Assembly: GCF_036345155.1 (NCBI RefSeq)
Contig: NZ_CP107773.1
Span: 289,400-353,399, forward strand
DNA from: Streptomyces sp. NBC_00582
Lineage (GTDB): Bacteria > Actinomycetota > Actinomycetes > Streptomycetales > Streptomycetaceae
Length of the DNA: 64,000 nt
Direction of reading: 5' to 3'
The notes under the pieces are model-generated. The model ran no database searches, was not told where the DNA came from, and was given only the letters and a program-made list of their open reading frames with translations. Shown in pieces: positions 25,961-34,339 of this stretch. The number at the start of each line of letters is the position of its first letter. Within the stretch, counting starts at the first letter, position 1. Position numbers and translations under genes: made by a program.

Positions 25961-27685
25961 TCATCGTCCGGCCACCTCGGCGAGAAGTTCCTTCGCCCGG
26001 TGCCGCGCGCACACCGGCCGGGTCGGCAACGCCAACCGCTCACAGGTCTCCCCGGGCCACCCAACGCACCGCTCCGAGGCGCGCTGGCGCTCCGGCGACG
26101 TGGAGGCGGCCGGCGCACGCAGTTGCTCCCGGCACGGCTTGCAGAGCTGATCACCGAGCGCGGGGCCGAGCAGGTTGATCCGGCAGCCACAGTCCCGGCA
26201 GACCGAGCGGCGCGGAGCCGGGAGCACGTGTTCAGGAGCCGGACGGGACGCCACCGACGGAACGCACTGCGTGCATGGTGTCCCCGGTCCGCCGAGGCCG
26301 TGGTCGGGGCACTGGCCGAGCTCGATCCGGTGGAGCCGTAGGCGTTCCCAGCGCCGTGTAGTCGCGACGTCGGAGCATGCCGCGCAGGCCTCGCCGCTCG
26401 GCCACATCACACCGGACTCACAGGCCTGGTGGCCACAGCCCCACCGTGGCAGCGCGACCCCCATCAGCCATCGGGCGGGGTCCTTGATGTCCGACATCAG
26501 CACGCTCGCGAATCGCGCCGTCAGCCGTTGGCGGAGCCGGAGGACGTCGCAGCCGTGATCGAGTTGGCGCCCGACCTCGCGGGCAATTCGCCGCTGCATG
26601 AACGTGTTCGCCTGCCGGTACAGCGGCTGCACGGGCTCAAGGACTTCGACGATCCGCGGGTGCAGCGTCAGCGCAGGGCCGTCGTAGCTGGCCCGAGTGG
26701 CTTGGCCATCCTGGGACAGCGCTCGTTTGGCACCCGCGCGGAGCGCGAGTTCTCCCTCGGTCCCACCATCTCGCGCAGGGCATGAGCCGGAGTTATCCAC
26801 AGGTGAAGCGCCCTTTACCACCTGTACTTCGCCTACGGCGGGTGAGTCAGGGCGGCGCTCGTCATCAGGTCGGTCAGTTCTCTGGTCTTCCCTAGTCGCG
26901 AGCGAACCTTCACCGGGCGCCACACCCGATCCCTCATCAGGTTGCGAAGACGCCGAGTCGGCTTCCGCCGCCGTCGAGGGCGGCGATGTCTGCGGCGCGG
27001 GGGGGACGTCGTGCGCGATGAACTGGTGCCGGCCCCGTACCCCGGCCCGCCGCAGCACCGTGATCCACCCGGTTGCTTCGAGCGCGTCAACGACCTTTCC
27101 CGCGGCCGCCGCCGACAGCGCTGTGCCCGCGCGCGCACCGGAGTGGTGGTACAGGTGGCCGGCCAACTCGCCCTCGGTGAGCGGGATGCGCTGGACCTGG
27201 GCGAAGCAGAGCACCGCGAACGCACGAAGCTCCCGCGGACTGAGGTCTTCGCAGGCGGCGACGGGCAGCCAGATGAAGCGCTCGTCCCGCCGCATCGGAC
27301 GCACGCGACGCCGGGCCGTGGTGCCGGATCCTCCCGGCAGAGACCGGCGCTGGTTGAGCGGTAGTTCGATGACCCCATCCGGACCCGGCCTGCGCAGCTG
27401 GGCGATGCCGCGTTCGACGGACGAGCGCGACAGCCCGAGGTAGGAGGCGAGAACCGTCATCCCTGCGGTGCAGCCCTCCGGACGCTGGCCGAGCGCCTTG
27501 ATCTTCATGTAGACGGTCAGGGCGACGTCGGCGTAGTGCGCAGACTCCACCAGGCGCATCGGCACCTTGACGCGCTGGCGCCGTACGGGTCCCTGGTTAC
27601 GGGACACGCGGGAAGAGCCCGACGCCTGCTGTGGCAGGACCGGAATGGGCGGGTCGATGGTAGCGAGGAGTACAGAACTGGACAC
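25961..27685 (-). CDS. Replication-initiator-like helix-turn-helix protein
   Basis: A 574-residue protein. The N-terminal winged-helix motif is MTVLASYLGLSRSSVERGIAQL (about 75-95), with a second wing-like region up to about 230. A disordered linker follows, then a C-terminal half with four Cys/His clusters (GCGHQACES, CAACS, CRDCGC...CKPC, CVGWPGETC) likely to bind zinc. Proteins of this layout are common beside origins of Streptomyces plasmids; the adjacent iteron array supports a replication role. A perfect DnaA box (TTATCCACA) lies within the gene at 26793. GTG start with GGGAGAA upstream. A large transcription regulator is the alternative. Confidence 0.65.
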   Translation of the reverse strand: MSSSVLLATIDPPIPVLPQQASGSSRVSRNQGPVRRQRVKVPMRLVESAHYADVALTVYMKIKALGQRPEGCTAGMTVLASYLGLSRSSVERGIAQLRRPGPDGVIELPLNQRRSLPGGSGTTARRRVRPMRRDERFIWLPVAACEDLSPRELRAFAVLCFAQVQRIPLTEGELAGHLYHHSGARAGTALSAAAAGKVVDALEATGWITVLRRAGVRGRHQFIAHDVPPAPQTSPPSTAAEADSASSQPDEGSGVAPGEGSLATREDQRTDRPDDERRPDSPAVGEVQVVKGASPVDNSGSCPARDGGTEGELALRAGAKRALSQDGQATRASYDGPALTLHPRIVEVLEPVQPLYRQANTFMQRRIAREVGRQLDHGCDVLRLRQRLTARFASVLMSDIKDPARWLMGVALPRWGCGHQACESGVMWPSGEACAACSDVATTRRWERLRLHRIELGQCPDHGLGGPGTPCTQCVPSVASRPAPEHVLPAPRRSVCRDCGCRINLLGPALGDQLCKPCREQLRAPAASTSPERQRASERCVGWPGETCERLALPTRPVCARHRAKELLAEVAGR

Positions 27686-28212
27686 ACTTCTCCCGCACGC
27701 CGTCGGCGGGGTGACGAACCGTCGACGAGGTGCTCGAGTCGCCGTCCTCCCGGCTGTGCGGAGAAGACGGCCTTGCAGATATGGGACCAGGCGCCCGGCT
27801 GCGGTCAGAGGGTGTCAACCCTGCGGCTGCATCCGTGCACAGTGATGTGCCGGACGCTCGCCTGCTGACGCACGGCATGCCGTGCAGCTGGGCGCGGAAA
27901 GCCCATGGCCAAGGTGTGGAGCGAGGGGCGAAGCCCCTTGTCCGGACCCCTTGGCCGCGGGGGCGGGTTCAGCGCGCGGTGCCTGGTGGACATGGCGCGG
28001 AAGGCGCCGCCAGCAGGTCGCGTGAGCAGGCCGCCCCGGGGCCGCGCACAGAAGTGGATGACACTCCTGAAGCGGGCACACGGGGAGAAATCGCCATCAC
28101 GTCATGTGACCTTGACGTGACAGTTGAGGGACGAATGGCTGAGAAGGCTGGTCCCGGACGGCTGCTGAGCTGACAAAGGCCATGGTGGTGCTGCAAGATG
28201 TACTCCGGTTCC
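27686..28212. other. Intergenic region without a convincing gene
   Basis: Open frames here have no RBS, shifting composition and no recognisable domain. I see only scattered short dyads, for example around CGTCATGTGACCTTGACGTGA at 28098-28118. Confidence 0.4.
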
Positions 28213-28404
28213 TCCCTGGTGCTATCCAGGGACGACTGAGGCCCCTCGGGGCCAATGCTGCTGGGAGGCAGTGATCATCCAGACCTAGCGGTCTGGCTCT
28301 TCGCTCGACGGAGCTGGTAACTCCGTAGGAGCGGTGACGGCCGGAAGAGGAGCTGCTAACTCCGATCCGGCGCGGAAGGGCGAGGAGCGTTCCCTGCTAG
28401 GGGA
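28213..28404 (+). ncRNA. Candidate structured RNA (hairpin cluster)
   Basis: Within 190 nt I see consecutive stems: TCCCTGG/CCAGGGA (28213-28232), GGCCC/GGGCC (28240-28253), CCAGACC-TAGC-GGTCTGG (28279-28296), ACGGAG/CTCCGT (28308-28326), GGAG/CTCC (28349-28363) and CCC/GGG (28392-28402). The phrase GGAGCTG(G/C)TAACTCC occurs twice, 39 nt apart. There is no matching ORF. The strand is arbitrary and no known family is recognised. Confidence 0.35.
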
Positions 28405-28478
28405 CGCCCGCCCGGCATCTCTACGACATCCCGCCCTCCTCGGTCAGGGCGATGAGCGATGAGCGGTGTCCGCACAGC

Positions 28479-28527
28479 AAAAAGCCCCGGTCCGTCGGCG
28501 TCTTGGACGCAGCGACGAGGCCGGGCT
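28479..28527 (-). terminator. Leftward terminator downstream of the GntR gene
   Basis: Read leftwards: CCCGG and CGTCG-CTGCGTC paired with their complements around a short loop, followed by TTTTT. It fits as the end of the repressor transcript, although about 220 nt past its stop. Confidence 0.6.
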
Positions 28528-28750
28528 GACTGTGCATTTGTGTGTGGGTGCGGGTACGCTCCACCACGAGACACCGCCTTATTCGGTTTCTCGAACTCGA
28601 TACACGCCCTCGGACTTGCTCAAGGTCCGGGGGCATCGTGTTGTCAGGGCTAGCAGTAGATCAATCGAGGGTCACCCTATCCCCAACGACAACAGAAGTG
28701 CACAGCCTGTTGATGGACCGGTACACGCCGCGCGTCGCGCTGATCAGGGA

Positions 28751-29494
28751 TCATTTCGCGTCAGGTTCACCATAGTTAGGCACATTTCCAGACCAATCAG
28801 TCAAGCTGACTCTATCGGCCCGGATGATCATAAACTCACAACTCCGCGCCTGCTCCCCGCTGTAGCTCACGCGCTGCACTGAAAGCGCCACGGCGGTCCG
28901 TGACTTGAGTAGCGCCGTCTCCTGGTCCGTCGCCAGCCGCGCCGAGATGGTGTGCAGGTGCCCGGTCTCCTTCAGGCCGGCCGCGTCCAGGATTCCGGCC
29001 TCGTCGACGAGATCTGGATCCAGGAGCCGGGGGGCGGCGTCGGCGATGCCCCGCGGCACGTACATCTCTCGCACTGCCCAGGGGGCGCCGGTTCGGCCGA
29101 GGACGCTCTGGCGCAGGACGACGCTCATCTCCGGCGGTCCGCCCAGCGCGTCGGCGACAACGTCGGACGCCTTGCAGAACGCCGTGGTGACCGGCTCGGC
29201 CGTGTCGCCGGCCTGCGCGAGGGCGGGCCGGACGTGGCCGTGTTCGTCGACGCGTGCCTCGAAGGCGGCAGCAGGCGAAAGGATCATGTAGCCGACCTTG
29301 GGAACTGCCCTGATCAAGCCCTCCTGCTCAAGGATTTGCATGGCCGCGATCAGCGTCTTGCGTGCACATCCGAGATGCTCGGCGAGCTGACGCCCGGACA
29401 CGATAGTGCCGGGCGCACGGTCGGGTTCGCCGTTGAGGATCTCAGTACGCAGTTGGTCGGCGAGGCTGCGCCTGCTGGTCGGGGTCGTGGCCAT
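28751..29494 (-). CDS. GntR-family repressor with UTRA domain
   Basis: About 247 residues from the ATG at 29494. The winged helix is SLADQLRTEILNG...GRQLAEHLGCARKTLIAAMQILEQEGLI (about 10-60). The UTRA effector domain includes VVLRQSVLGRTGAPWAVREMYVP and ends CEFMIIRADRVSLTDW. In Streptomyces plasmids KorSA/KorA-like members of this family repress transfer genes, and this one is divergent from the spread/TraB operon. The frame runs on to 29635, but that part encodes the inverted repeat, so I used the inner Met; ATG at 29503 is also possible. TGCGGCA-N5-TGCCGCA overlaps the start and could be its own operator. Confidence 0.85.
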   Translation of the reverse strand: MATTPTSRRSLADQLRTEILNGEPDRAPGTIVSGRQLAEHLGCARKTLIAAMQILEQEGLIRAVPKVGYMILSPAAAFEARVDEHGHVRPALAQAGDTAEPVTTAFCKASDVVADALGGPPEMSVVLRQSVLGRTGAPWAVREMYVPRGIADAAPRLLDPDLVDEAGILDAAGLKETGHLHTISARLATDQETALLKSRTAVALSVQRVSYSGEQARSCEFMIIRADRVSLTDWSGNVPNYGEPDAK

Positions 29495-29512
29495 GCGGCA
29501 CATACTGCCGCA
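29494..29512 (-). promoter_or_regulatory. Dyad over the GntR gene start
   Basis: TGCGGCA, 5 bases, TGCCGCA: a perfect 7-bp inverted repeat covering the start codon, well placed for autoregulation. Confidence 0.5.
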
Positions 29513-29583
29513 CGCGCAAGGGCCGGGGTGTGCAGGGCCGCTGTCGCCGTAAGTGCTCTTGACGAGATCGGCAAACCGTTGCA

Positions 29584-29623
29584 CCATCTGGACTACCTGG
29601 AGTACCCCAGGTAGTCCAGATGG
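29584..29623. promoter_or_regulatory. Perfect 17-bp inverted repeat between repressor and Wbl genes
   Basis: CCATCTGGACTACCTGG, 6-nt loop, then the exact complement, followed by TTTT on the plus strand. No rightward gene precedes it, so an operator for the GntR repressor is more likely than a terminator, though the latter cannot be excluded. Confidence 0.6.
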
Positions 29624-29641
29624 TTTTGTGCTCACGCAAAT

Positions 29642-29672
29642 GGCCTCCGAGGGATTGGAGCCCTCGGAGGCC
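29642..29672. terminator. 12-bp hairpin in the Wbl leader
   Basis: GGCCTCCGAGGG pairs perfectly with CCCTCGGAGGCC around a 7-nt loop, 47 nt before the Wbl start. There is no T run; it could be an attenuator or a leftward end point. Confidence 0.45.
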
Positions 29673-29719
29673 GTGGTGAGGCAAGCCGCCCCCTCCCGTC
29701 ACGAAGGACAGACGACGCA

Positions 29720-30346
29720 ATGACCAGCATGACAGCCGACTTCCCCCCACAGGACGCCACCGAGATCGGCAGCGCCCTCGCCGAGACCTACTCGGTAGCC
29801 GCTCTGGCCAACGGCGGCTACCTGGCCGGCCCCGACGGGCAGACCGTCGCCAGCCAGATGCGCGAGCCCCAGCTGCGCGAGGCCCTCCTGCTGGGACGCT
29901 GCGGCGGCACGAACGACGTCAATGCCTTCTACCAGCGCGACGAAGAGCCGGCCGAAGAGTGGATGACGCGTCGCGAGTGCACCATCGCCCAGTACTGCGC
30001 ACCGTGCCCGGTGGCCGCCGCCTGCCTCGAACTCGCCCTGCGCTACCCCGAGCACCCCCGCGACCTGGCGGTGCGCGGCGGCACCACCGAGGAGATGCAG
30101 TTGACCCTCGGTAAAGCCGACCACGAGCGACTGGCCAAGGCCTGCGCCCTCGACGCCAGGCCGGCCGAACAGCGCGTCGAGCGGCTGCGCGCGGCCCGCG
30201 AGGTGAAAAGGCTGACCCAGTCCCACATCGGCCTCTCGGTCAAGCCGGACGTCCGGAAGACGAACCACACCGAGCTCAAGGCCGCGGTCGCCCACCACGA
30301 GCGGCTCCAGGGCGAGTACCGGCGCGTGACGGGGTGGGCCGCATGA
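29720..30346 (+). CDS. WhiB-like (Wbl) iron-sulfur regulator
   Basis: A 208-residue protein. The Wbl cysteine set is visible: Cys61 (GRCGGTND), Cys93-x2-Cys96-x5-Cys102 (QYCAPCPVAAAC), with an extra Cys87. The usual G-[VI]-W-G-G turn is AVRGGTTEEM here, so the key Trp is replaced by Arg. It has long extra N- and C-terminal segments; most family members are 80-130 residues. Wbl proteins bind a 4Fe-4S cluster and partner with the primary sigma factor. It heads the spread/TraB operon and is a candidate activator of plasmid promoters. Confidence 0.85.
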   Translation: MTSMTADFPPQDATEIGSALAETYSVAALANGGYLAGPDGQTVASQMREPQLREALLLGRCGGTNDVNAFYQRDEEPAEEWMTRRECTIAQYCAPCPVAAACLELALRYPEHPRDLAVRGGTTEEMQLTLGKADHERLAKACALDARPAEQRVERLRAAREVKRLTQSHIGLSVKPDVRKTNHTELKAAVAHHERLQGEYRRVTGWAA

Positions 30347-30729
30347 CAGACCACACGACGCCGGCCCGCGACTCCTCCTCCGAGATGAGCAAGCTCCGCG
30401 CCCTCAACCACCGTCTTGTGCAGGCCCTGCAGGCGAAGGCCGAGACACCGGTCACCCTCCTGCCTCTGCCGCAGGACGGCACCGAACCGCAGCCGACCGC
30501 CCTCGTCGGTGTCCTCCTGATCCTGTGGCACCGGGCCCGCCTGGAGGCCGACGCCTACCGAGCGTGGATCGAGCAGCCGGCGCCCCCGACGGACGCCGTC
30601 GTCCACGCTGCCGCCGAATCGGCGCGCGCGCACCTTGACCACCAGGCGCCGTCCCAACAGCCCGGGTCCCGCAGGGAGGAGGACGACCTCGATGAACACA
30701 GTCGGCCCCGCTCGTGCGGCAACTGCTGA
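30343..30729 (+). CDS. Uncharacterised protein of the Wbl operon
   Basis: 128 residues from the ATG at 30343, which overlaps the Wbl stop as ATGA. A helical N terminus (EMSKLRALNHRLVQALQAK) and a central PTALVGVLLILWHRARLEADAYRAWI stretch suggest a small coiled-coil or dimerising protein. Not recognised. Confidence 0.65.
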   Translation: MTDHTTPARDSSSEMSKLRALNHRLVQALQAKAETPVTLLPLPQDGTEPQPTALVGVLLILWHRARLEADAYRAWIEQPAPPTDAVVHAAAESARAHLDHQAPSQQPGSRREEDDLDEHSRPRSCGNC

Positions 30730-30871
30730 CGACCTGCAAGCCGGGAGCCAGGGCCCGCAGCGAAGGACATTCACCGTGCTCCTGCAGATCATTCCCGGCT
30801 ACGAGCAGCAGCCCTTGTACTACTGCGCGTCGTGTGCCGGGTACTACCCGTTCCAGCACTTCTGCGAGTAA
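30692..30871 (+). CDS. 59-residue protein with Cys-rich C terminus
   Basis: It starts MNTVGPARAATADDL and ends YYCASCAGYYPFQHFCE, a CxxC knuckle with a later Cys and a His, probably a single zinc site. GGAGGA lies 10 nt upstream of the ATG and the gene overlaps the previous one out of frame. Not recognised. Confidence 0.6.
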   Translation: MNTVGPARAATADDLQAGSQGPQRRTFTVLLQIIPGYEQQPLYYCASCAGYYPFQHFCE

Positions 30872-30875
30872 CGAC

Positions 30876-31073
30876 ATGACACTCACGAAGAACGAGAAAC
30901 GCCAGGGCAAGCGGGGCGTCCACAGCGGCCGGCTACGCCGCCCGGCCACCTGTCAGCTCGCGATCGCCGCCAGTGTGCTGGCCCGCTACGGATTCAAGGA
31001 CCAGGCCGACGCCCACAACAACGGGATGTGCGCTCGCCTTTACGCCCTCGGGCGCCGGACGGCCAACTCATGA
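30876..31073 (+). CDS. 65-residue basic protein
   Basis: Starts MTLTKNEKRQGKRGVHSGRL and has a helical LAIAASVLARYGF segment. It is 4 nt after the previous stop and overlaps the next gene as ATGA. Family unknown. Confidence 0.55.
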   Translation: MTLTKNEKRQGKRGVHSGRLRRPATCQLAIAASVLARYGFKDQADAHNNGMCARLYALGRRTANS

Positions 31074-31189
31074 GCCGCGTGACATACCCGCCGCTGGACG
31101 GTCCGACCGCCAACGAGGCCGACCTGGACCGCGCGCTGTTCGGTCCGTACGAAGCCGAGGACGCGCAGGGCGCGGGCGAGCCGGAGTAG
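31070..31189 (+). CDS. 39-residue acidic protein
   Basis: MSRVTYPPLDGPTANEADL, then an acidic tail ending GAGEPE. The ATGA overlap with the previous stop is the main evidence; there is no clear RBS. Function unknown. Confidence 0.45.
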   Translation: MSRVTYPPLDGPTANEADLDRALFGPYEAEDAQGAGEPE

Positions 31190-31332
31190 GCCGCGGCACA
31201 GCCGCGGGAAGGCCAGCCCGCCCGGCGCCGAAGATGACCGCCGCGTTGCCGACCTCGCCCCCCAACTACCCCCCCGACGCTGCGCCCGCCAGATCAGGCC
31301 GAAGGCGCACGCCACGAAGAAGGAGCACGACG

Positions 31333-33558
31333 GTGAGCAGCAAGGCCCGTCGCCGACGTCGCCAGCCCCCCAGGGCCTCGTCGCAGCCACAGAGTCCGCA
31401 GCCTGCGGACAACCCCAGCCAGGTGCTGGATGCCGTCGAGGGCCTGGCCTTCCTCGCCGACGCCCGCGACCGGTCGGCCGACATCCTCGACCTGACGAAG
31501 GAGGAGTGCGAGGCCTTCAGGACCGAGACGACGATGCAGGCCGAAGCCAGTCTCGCCGCGGCCCGGGCCCAGGCCACTCGTGTGTGCGAGGAGGCGGAAC
31601 GCCGGGCCCGGGAGCTGCAGGAGCGAGCTCGGGAAGCGGGTTCGGCCGTCGCGGCCGGTGCCGCTGAGCAGGCCGCCGCGACCAAGGAAGCCGCCGACCG
31701 TGAAGCATCCCAGGTCCTCACCGCCGCGGAAGCGGAAGGACAGCGCCTCATCGACGAGGCCACCACCCGGGCACTCGCTACCCACGAGACAGCGCAGGTG
31801 CACGCCGAGCAGGTGCTCGCCGACGCCCAGATCCAGGCCGACCAGCTCCGGCGTGCGGCCCGGCGCGACGCCGATGAGGCCAACAGCCGTCTGCGTAACG
31901 CCGAGGCCGAGGCCAAACGCATCCGCCAGGAAGCGGCCGACGCTGACACCGAGCGGCGCCGCCAGTCTGCACTGGACATCAAGGCAGACCGGGAACGGGC
32001 CGCCCGCGACGCCGAGGAACTGCGCAGCGCCGCGGCCGCGACGGTCGCGTCCGCCGAGAAACGGGCCGCTGACCTGCTGGAGCAGGCCAACAACCGCCAG
32101 ACCGCGGCGACGGAGAAGGACGAGGAGGCCGACCGGCTGCTCGCCGAGGCCAAGAAGACGTGGGAGCGCGCGCGTTCGCGCCCCGCGCGCCGGCAGGAAC
32201 GAAAGCGGGTGCGACAGCAGGGCCGTCACCAGCGGTCGACGGCTCGGCGTGAGCACAAGCAGGCCAAGGGGCGCCCCACGCTCACCTACCGGCTCGGACA
32301 GATCCGCAGTTGGGTGCGTGAGCTCGTGCGCAACCAGGCCCGCCGTGTCCTGGTCACCGGCCCGATCCTGGCCCCGATGGCGGTGGCCTGGTGGTCCCAG
32401 ACCGAATACGCCAAGGACGCGTTCGGCTGGTGGACCGTCTTCGCGCTCGGATTTGCCGCCGCGTGGGAGCTCACGACAGCTTTCACCGGCTGGATGTACC
32501 ACCAGGCCCGGCAGCAGGGCGACTCCGGAACCATCTACCGGATCATGACGTGGGTGTTCGCGTCCGGAGCGGCCGCGATGAACTACGCCCACCACTGTGG
32601 TCCCGGCGGGCGGCCGACGCAGGCCTCCGTCGCGTTTGCGACCATGAGTGTCGTCGGCATGGTGCTGTGGGAGCTGTACGCCTCCCTGGTCCACCGCCAG
32701 TACCTGCGCGAGCAGGGGCTGGTCTCCCGGGCACGACCGAAGATCGGCCTGATCCGCTGGATCCGCTTCCCGGTCCGGTCCTGGACGGCTTGGTCGCTGA
32801 CGATCGAAAACGCTTCTCTCTCCACCCTGGAACGAGCCTGGAACGCGGCGAGCATCGAGCTGGCGGACCGGAACGCGCTCCGTTCCGGAACGGCCTTGCA
32901 CCGCATCGTGATCCCCCACGTTCCACTCGCCGGTCTCTACGACGGCGCCGGTCCGGCGACGGTCCCCCTGTTCCGCCAGATCGGGAACGCACCGAACGGA
33001 ACAGGCAGCGGCGCGTGGGCGCACTGGAATGGAACGCCCCGGACACCGCTCCCGCCGGCCGGCACGCACACCGGCGGAACGGACCGGAACGACAACCTCG
33101 TTCCGCTCGGCCGTCCCTCAGCTGACCAGGACTCTTCCAGCGTCCCGTTCCGTTCCGCCCCACTGGCCGGCGCCCCGGACGGTGCGAGCGGCACGGGAGC
33201 GGAACGCGCACCGGGCGCGGCGACGCCGGAGGGCCGCACCGCGGAACGGGGCGGAACGGAGCCAGCGGCGAAACGGCACGCGCCGGGCGGAACGGAGAAC
33301 GCGGAACGGAACGACCGGAACGGACGCGAGCGCACCAGCGGTGCGGAACGAGAGGGGGAGGAAATGGTGCTCGAGGACAAGGAACGCGCCGCGGTGGAAC
33401 GCCTCGTCGCCAGGAACCAGCCGCTGAGCAAGCGCAGCATCTCGGAGGAGGTGCGATCAAACGGAGACACGATCGCCGACGAGCGCGCACTGAAGATCGC
33501 CAACTACCTCAACGCCATGGCGAAGAGCCAGCTCGGCCAGCACCTCGCAGGCGTCTGA
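31333..33558 (+). CDS. Spread-type membrane protein with DUF2637-like domain and coiled coil
   Basis: 741 residues from the GTG at 31333, which has AAGGAG 7 nt upstream. Residues about 30-320 form a long Ala/Glu/Arg coiled coil with regular heptads. Residues about 337-460 contain four transmembrane helices resembling DUF2637 (FGWWTVFALGFAAAWELTTAFTGWMYHQAR). The C-terminal 270 residues are low complexity, then a helix-rich end (LEDKERAAVERLVARNQPLSKRSISEEVRSNG) that looks like a DNA-binding winged helix, as in plasmid Spd proteins. It probably helps TraB move plasmid DNA between mycelial compartments. Confidence 0.72.
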   Translation: MSSKARRRRRQPPRASSQPQSPQPADNPSQVLDAVEGLAFLADARDRSADILDLTKEECEAFRTETTMQAEASLAAARAQATRVCEEAERRARELQERAREAGSAVAAGAAEQAAATKEAADREASQVLTAAEAEGQRLIDEATTRALATHETAQVHAEQVLADAQIQADQLRRAARRDADEANSRLRNAEAEAKRIRQEAADADTERRRQSALDIKADRERAARDAEELRSAAAATVASAEKRAADLLEQANNRQTAATEKDEEADRLLAEAKKTWERARSRPARRQERKRVRQQGRHQRSTARREHKQAKGRPTLTYRLGQIRSWVRELVRNQARRVLVTGPILAPMAVAWWSQTEYAKDAFGWWTVFALGFAAAWELTTAFTGWMYHQARQQGDSGTIYRIMTWVFASGAAAMNYAHHCGPGGRPTQASVAFATMSVVGMVLWELYASLVHRQYLREQGLVSRARPKIGLIRWIRFPVRSWTAWSLTIENASLSTLERAWNAASIELADRNALRSGTALHRIVIPHVPLAGLYDGAGPATVPLFRQIGNAPNGTGSGAWAHWNGTPRTPLPPAGTHTGGTDRNDNLVPLGRPSADQDSSSVPFRSAPLAGAPDGASGTGAERAPGAATPEGRTAERGGTEPAAKRHAPGGTENAERNDRNGRERTSGAEREGEEMVLEDKERAAVERLVARNQPLSKRSISEEVRSNGDTIADERALKIANYLNAMAKSQLGQHLAGV

Positions 33559-33597
33559 CATCCGCTCTGGCCGACTGCCGGCTCGAGCGCCAAAACC

Positions 33598-33639
33598 GGG
33601 AGACCCGGCCCGCTTTCCTAGGGCCCGGCCGGGTCTCCC
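33598..33639 (+). terminator. Hairpin after the spread gene
   Basis: GGGAGACCCGGCC pairs with GGCCGGGTCTCCC around an 16-nt interior, about 40 nt past the stop. No T run. Confidence 0.6.
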
Positions 33640-33667
33640 CACTCCATGAATCGGGAGCCCGCACATC

Positions 33668-34339
33668 ATGACCCACGACCCCGGCCAGGGACGGCCGTTC
33701 CGTCGCCGACGGCCGATCAGCCTGCAGTGGCTGCTCGTCGGCGACGACCACCGGCTTGCCCGGGCCCGCTACGGAGCCGGGGAGTCCGCCACCGAGCGCG
33801 CCGACCGCCTGGAGGCGGCCGGAGACCGGGCACGCCGCGCACGACGTCAGGAGCAGGTCCGCCGCGCCGCCCGTAAAGGCCAGCAGTGGGAGGACTCGAT
33901 CTACACATCCTCCCCTTCGGCGGACCAACGTGCTGCTCGCAGCCGCTATCGGGCCTGGGCACGCCGCCTGCTCCGGGCCGGCGCCCCCGCGCAGCCGGCC
34001 GAAGCGCTCCTCGCGGCCAGCACGGTAAACGACGCCCGCTGGCCGCACAGCAGCTGCCTGCCCGCGCTGCCCCCGGGCTTCGCTCCGGCCACCGAGGACG
34101 CGACCCCGTCCCCGCAGGCGCATGCGAGTGAGCGATCGGACTGGGCCGTCGTGCCCGAAGGCGCACCGACCGGACGACCGGAGCTCGCGGTGAGCATCGT
34201 CGGCACGCCGTACGGCGGATTCCGCAGGCGGGGGCTGTACCTGGTTGGCGGCACCTCGACGGTGCCGAGGACGGCCACGCCCCGTCACGCCGCCGCGGGC
34301 CCCGCGCCCACGGCAGCCAAGGCGGGAGGCCACCGATGA
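33668..34339 (+). CDS. Uncharacterised plasmid transfer-region protein
   Basis: A 223-residue, Arg/Ala-rich soluble protein; a charged coiled-coil-like N terminus (ATERADRLEAAGDRARRARRQEQVRR) is the only visible feature. GGGAG precedes the ATG and the stop overlaps the next start as ATGA. Its place between spread genes suggests a transfer or spread role. Confidence 0.62.
   Translation: MTHDPGQGRPFRRRRPISLQWLLVGDDHRLARARYGAGESATERADRLEAAGDRARRARRQEQVRRAARKGQQWEDSIYTSSPSADQRAARSRYRAWARRLLRAGAPAQPAEALLAASTVNDARWPHSSCLPALPPGFAPATEDATPSPQAHASERSDWAVVPEGAPTGRPELAVSIVGTPYGGFRRRGLYLVGGTSTVPRTATPRHAAAGPAPTAAKAGGHR

Noticed and set aside
27730..28173. A rightward 147-codon frame
   Set aside because: No RBS, no domain, and composition that shifts along its length.
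28560..28640. tRNA gene or attachment site suggested by a GGTTTCTCGAACTCGAT stretch
   Set aside because: No cloverleaf can be drawn around it and no duplicated att sequence or integrase gene was seen.
29584..29640. Rightward terminator at the 17-bp dyad followed by TTTT
   Set aside because: No rightward gene precedes it; an operator between divergent genes fits better, though not proven.
30973..31332. A 120-codon N-terminal extension of the spread protein
   Set aside because: It overlaps two small coupled genes in another frame, and GTG at 31333 has a strong AAGGAG.
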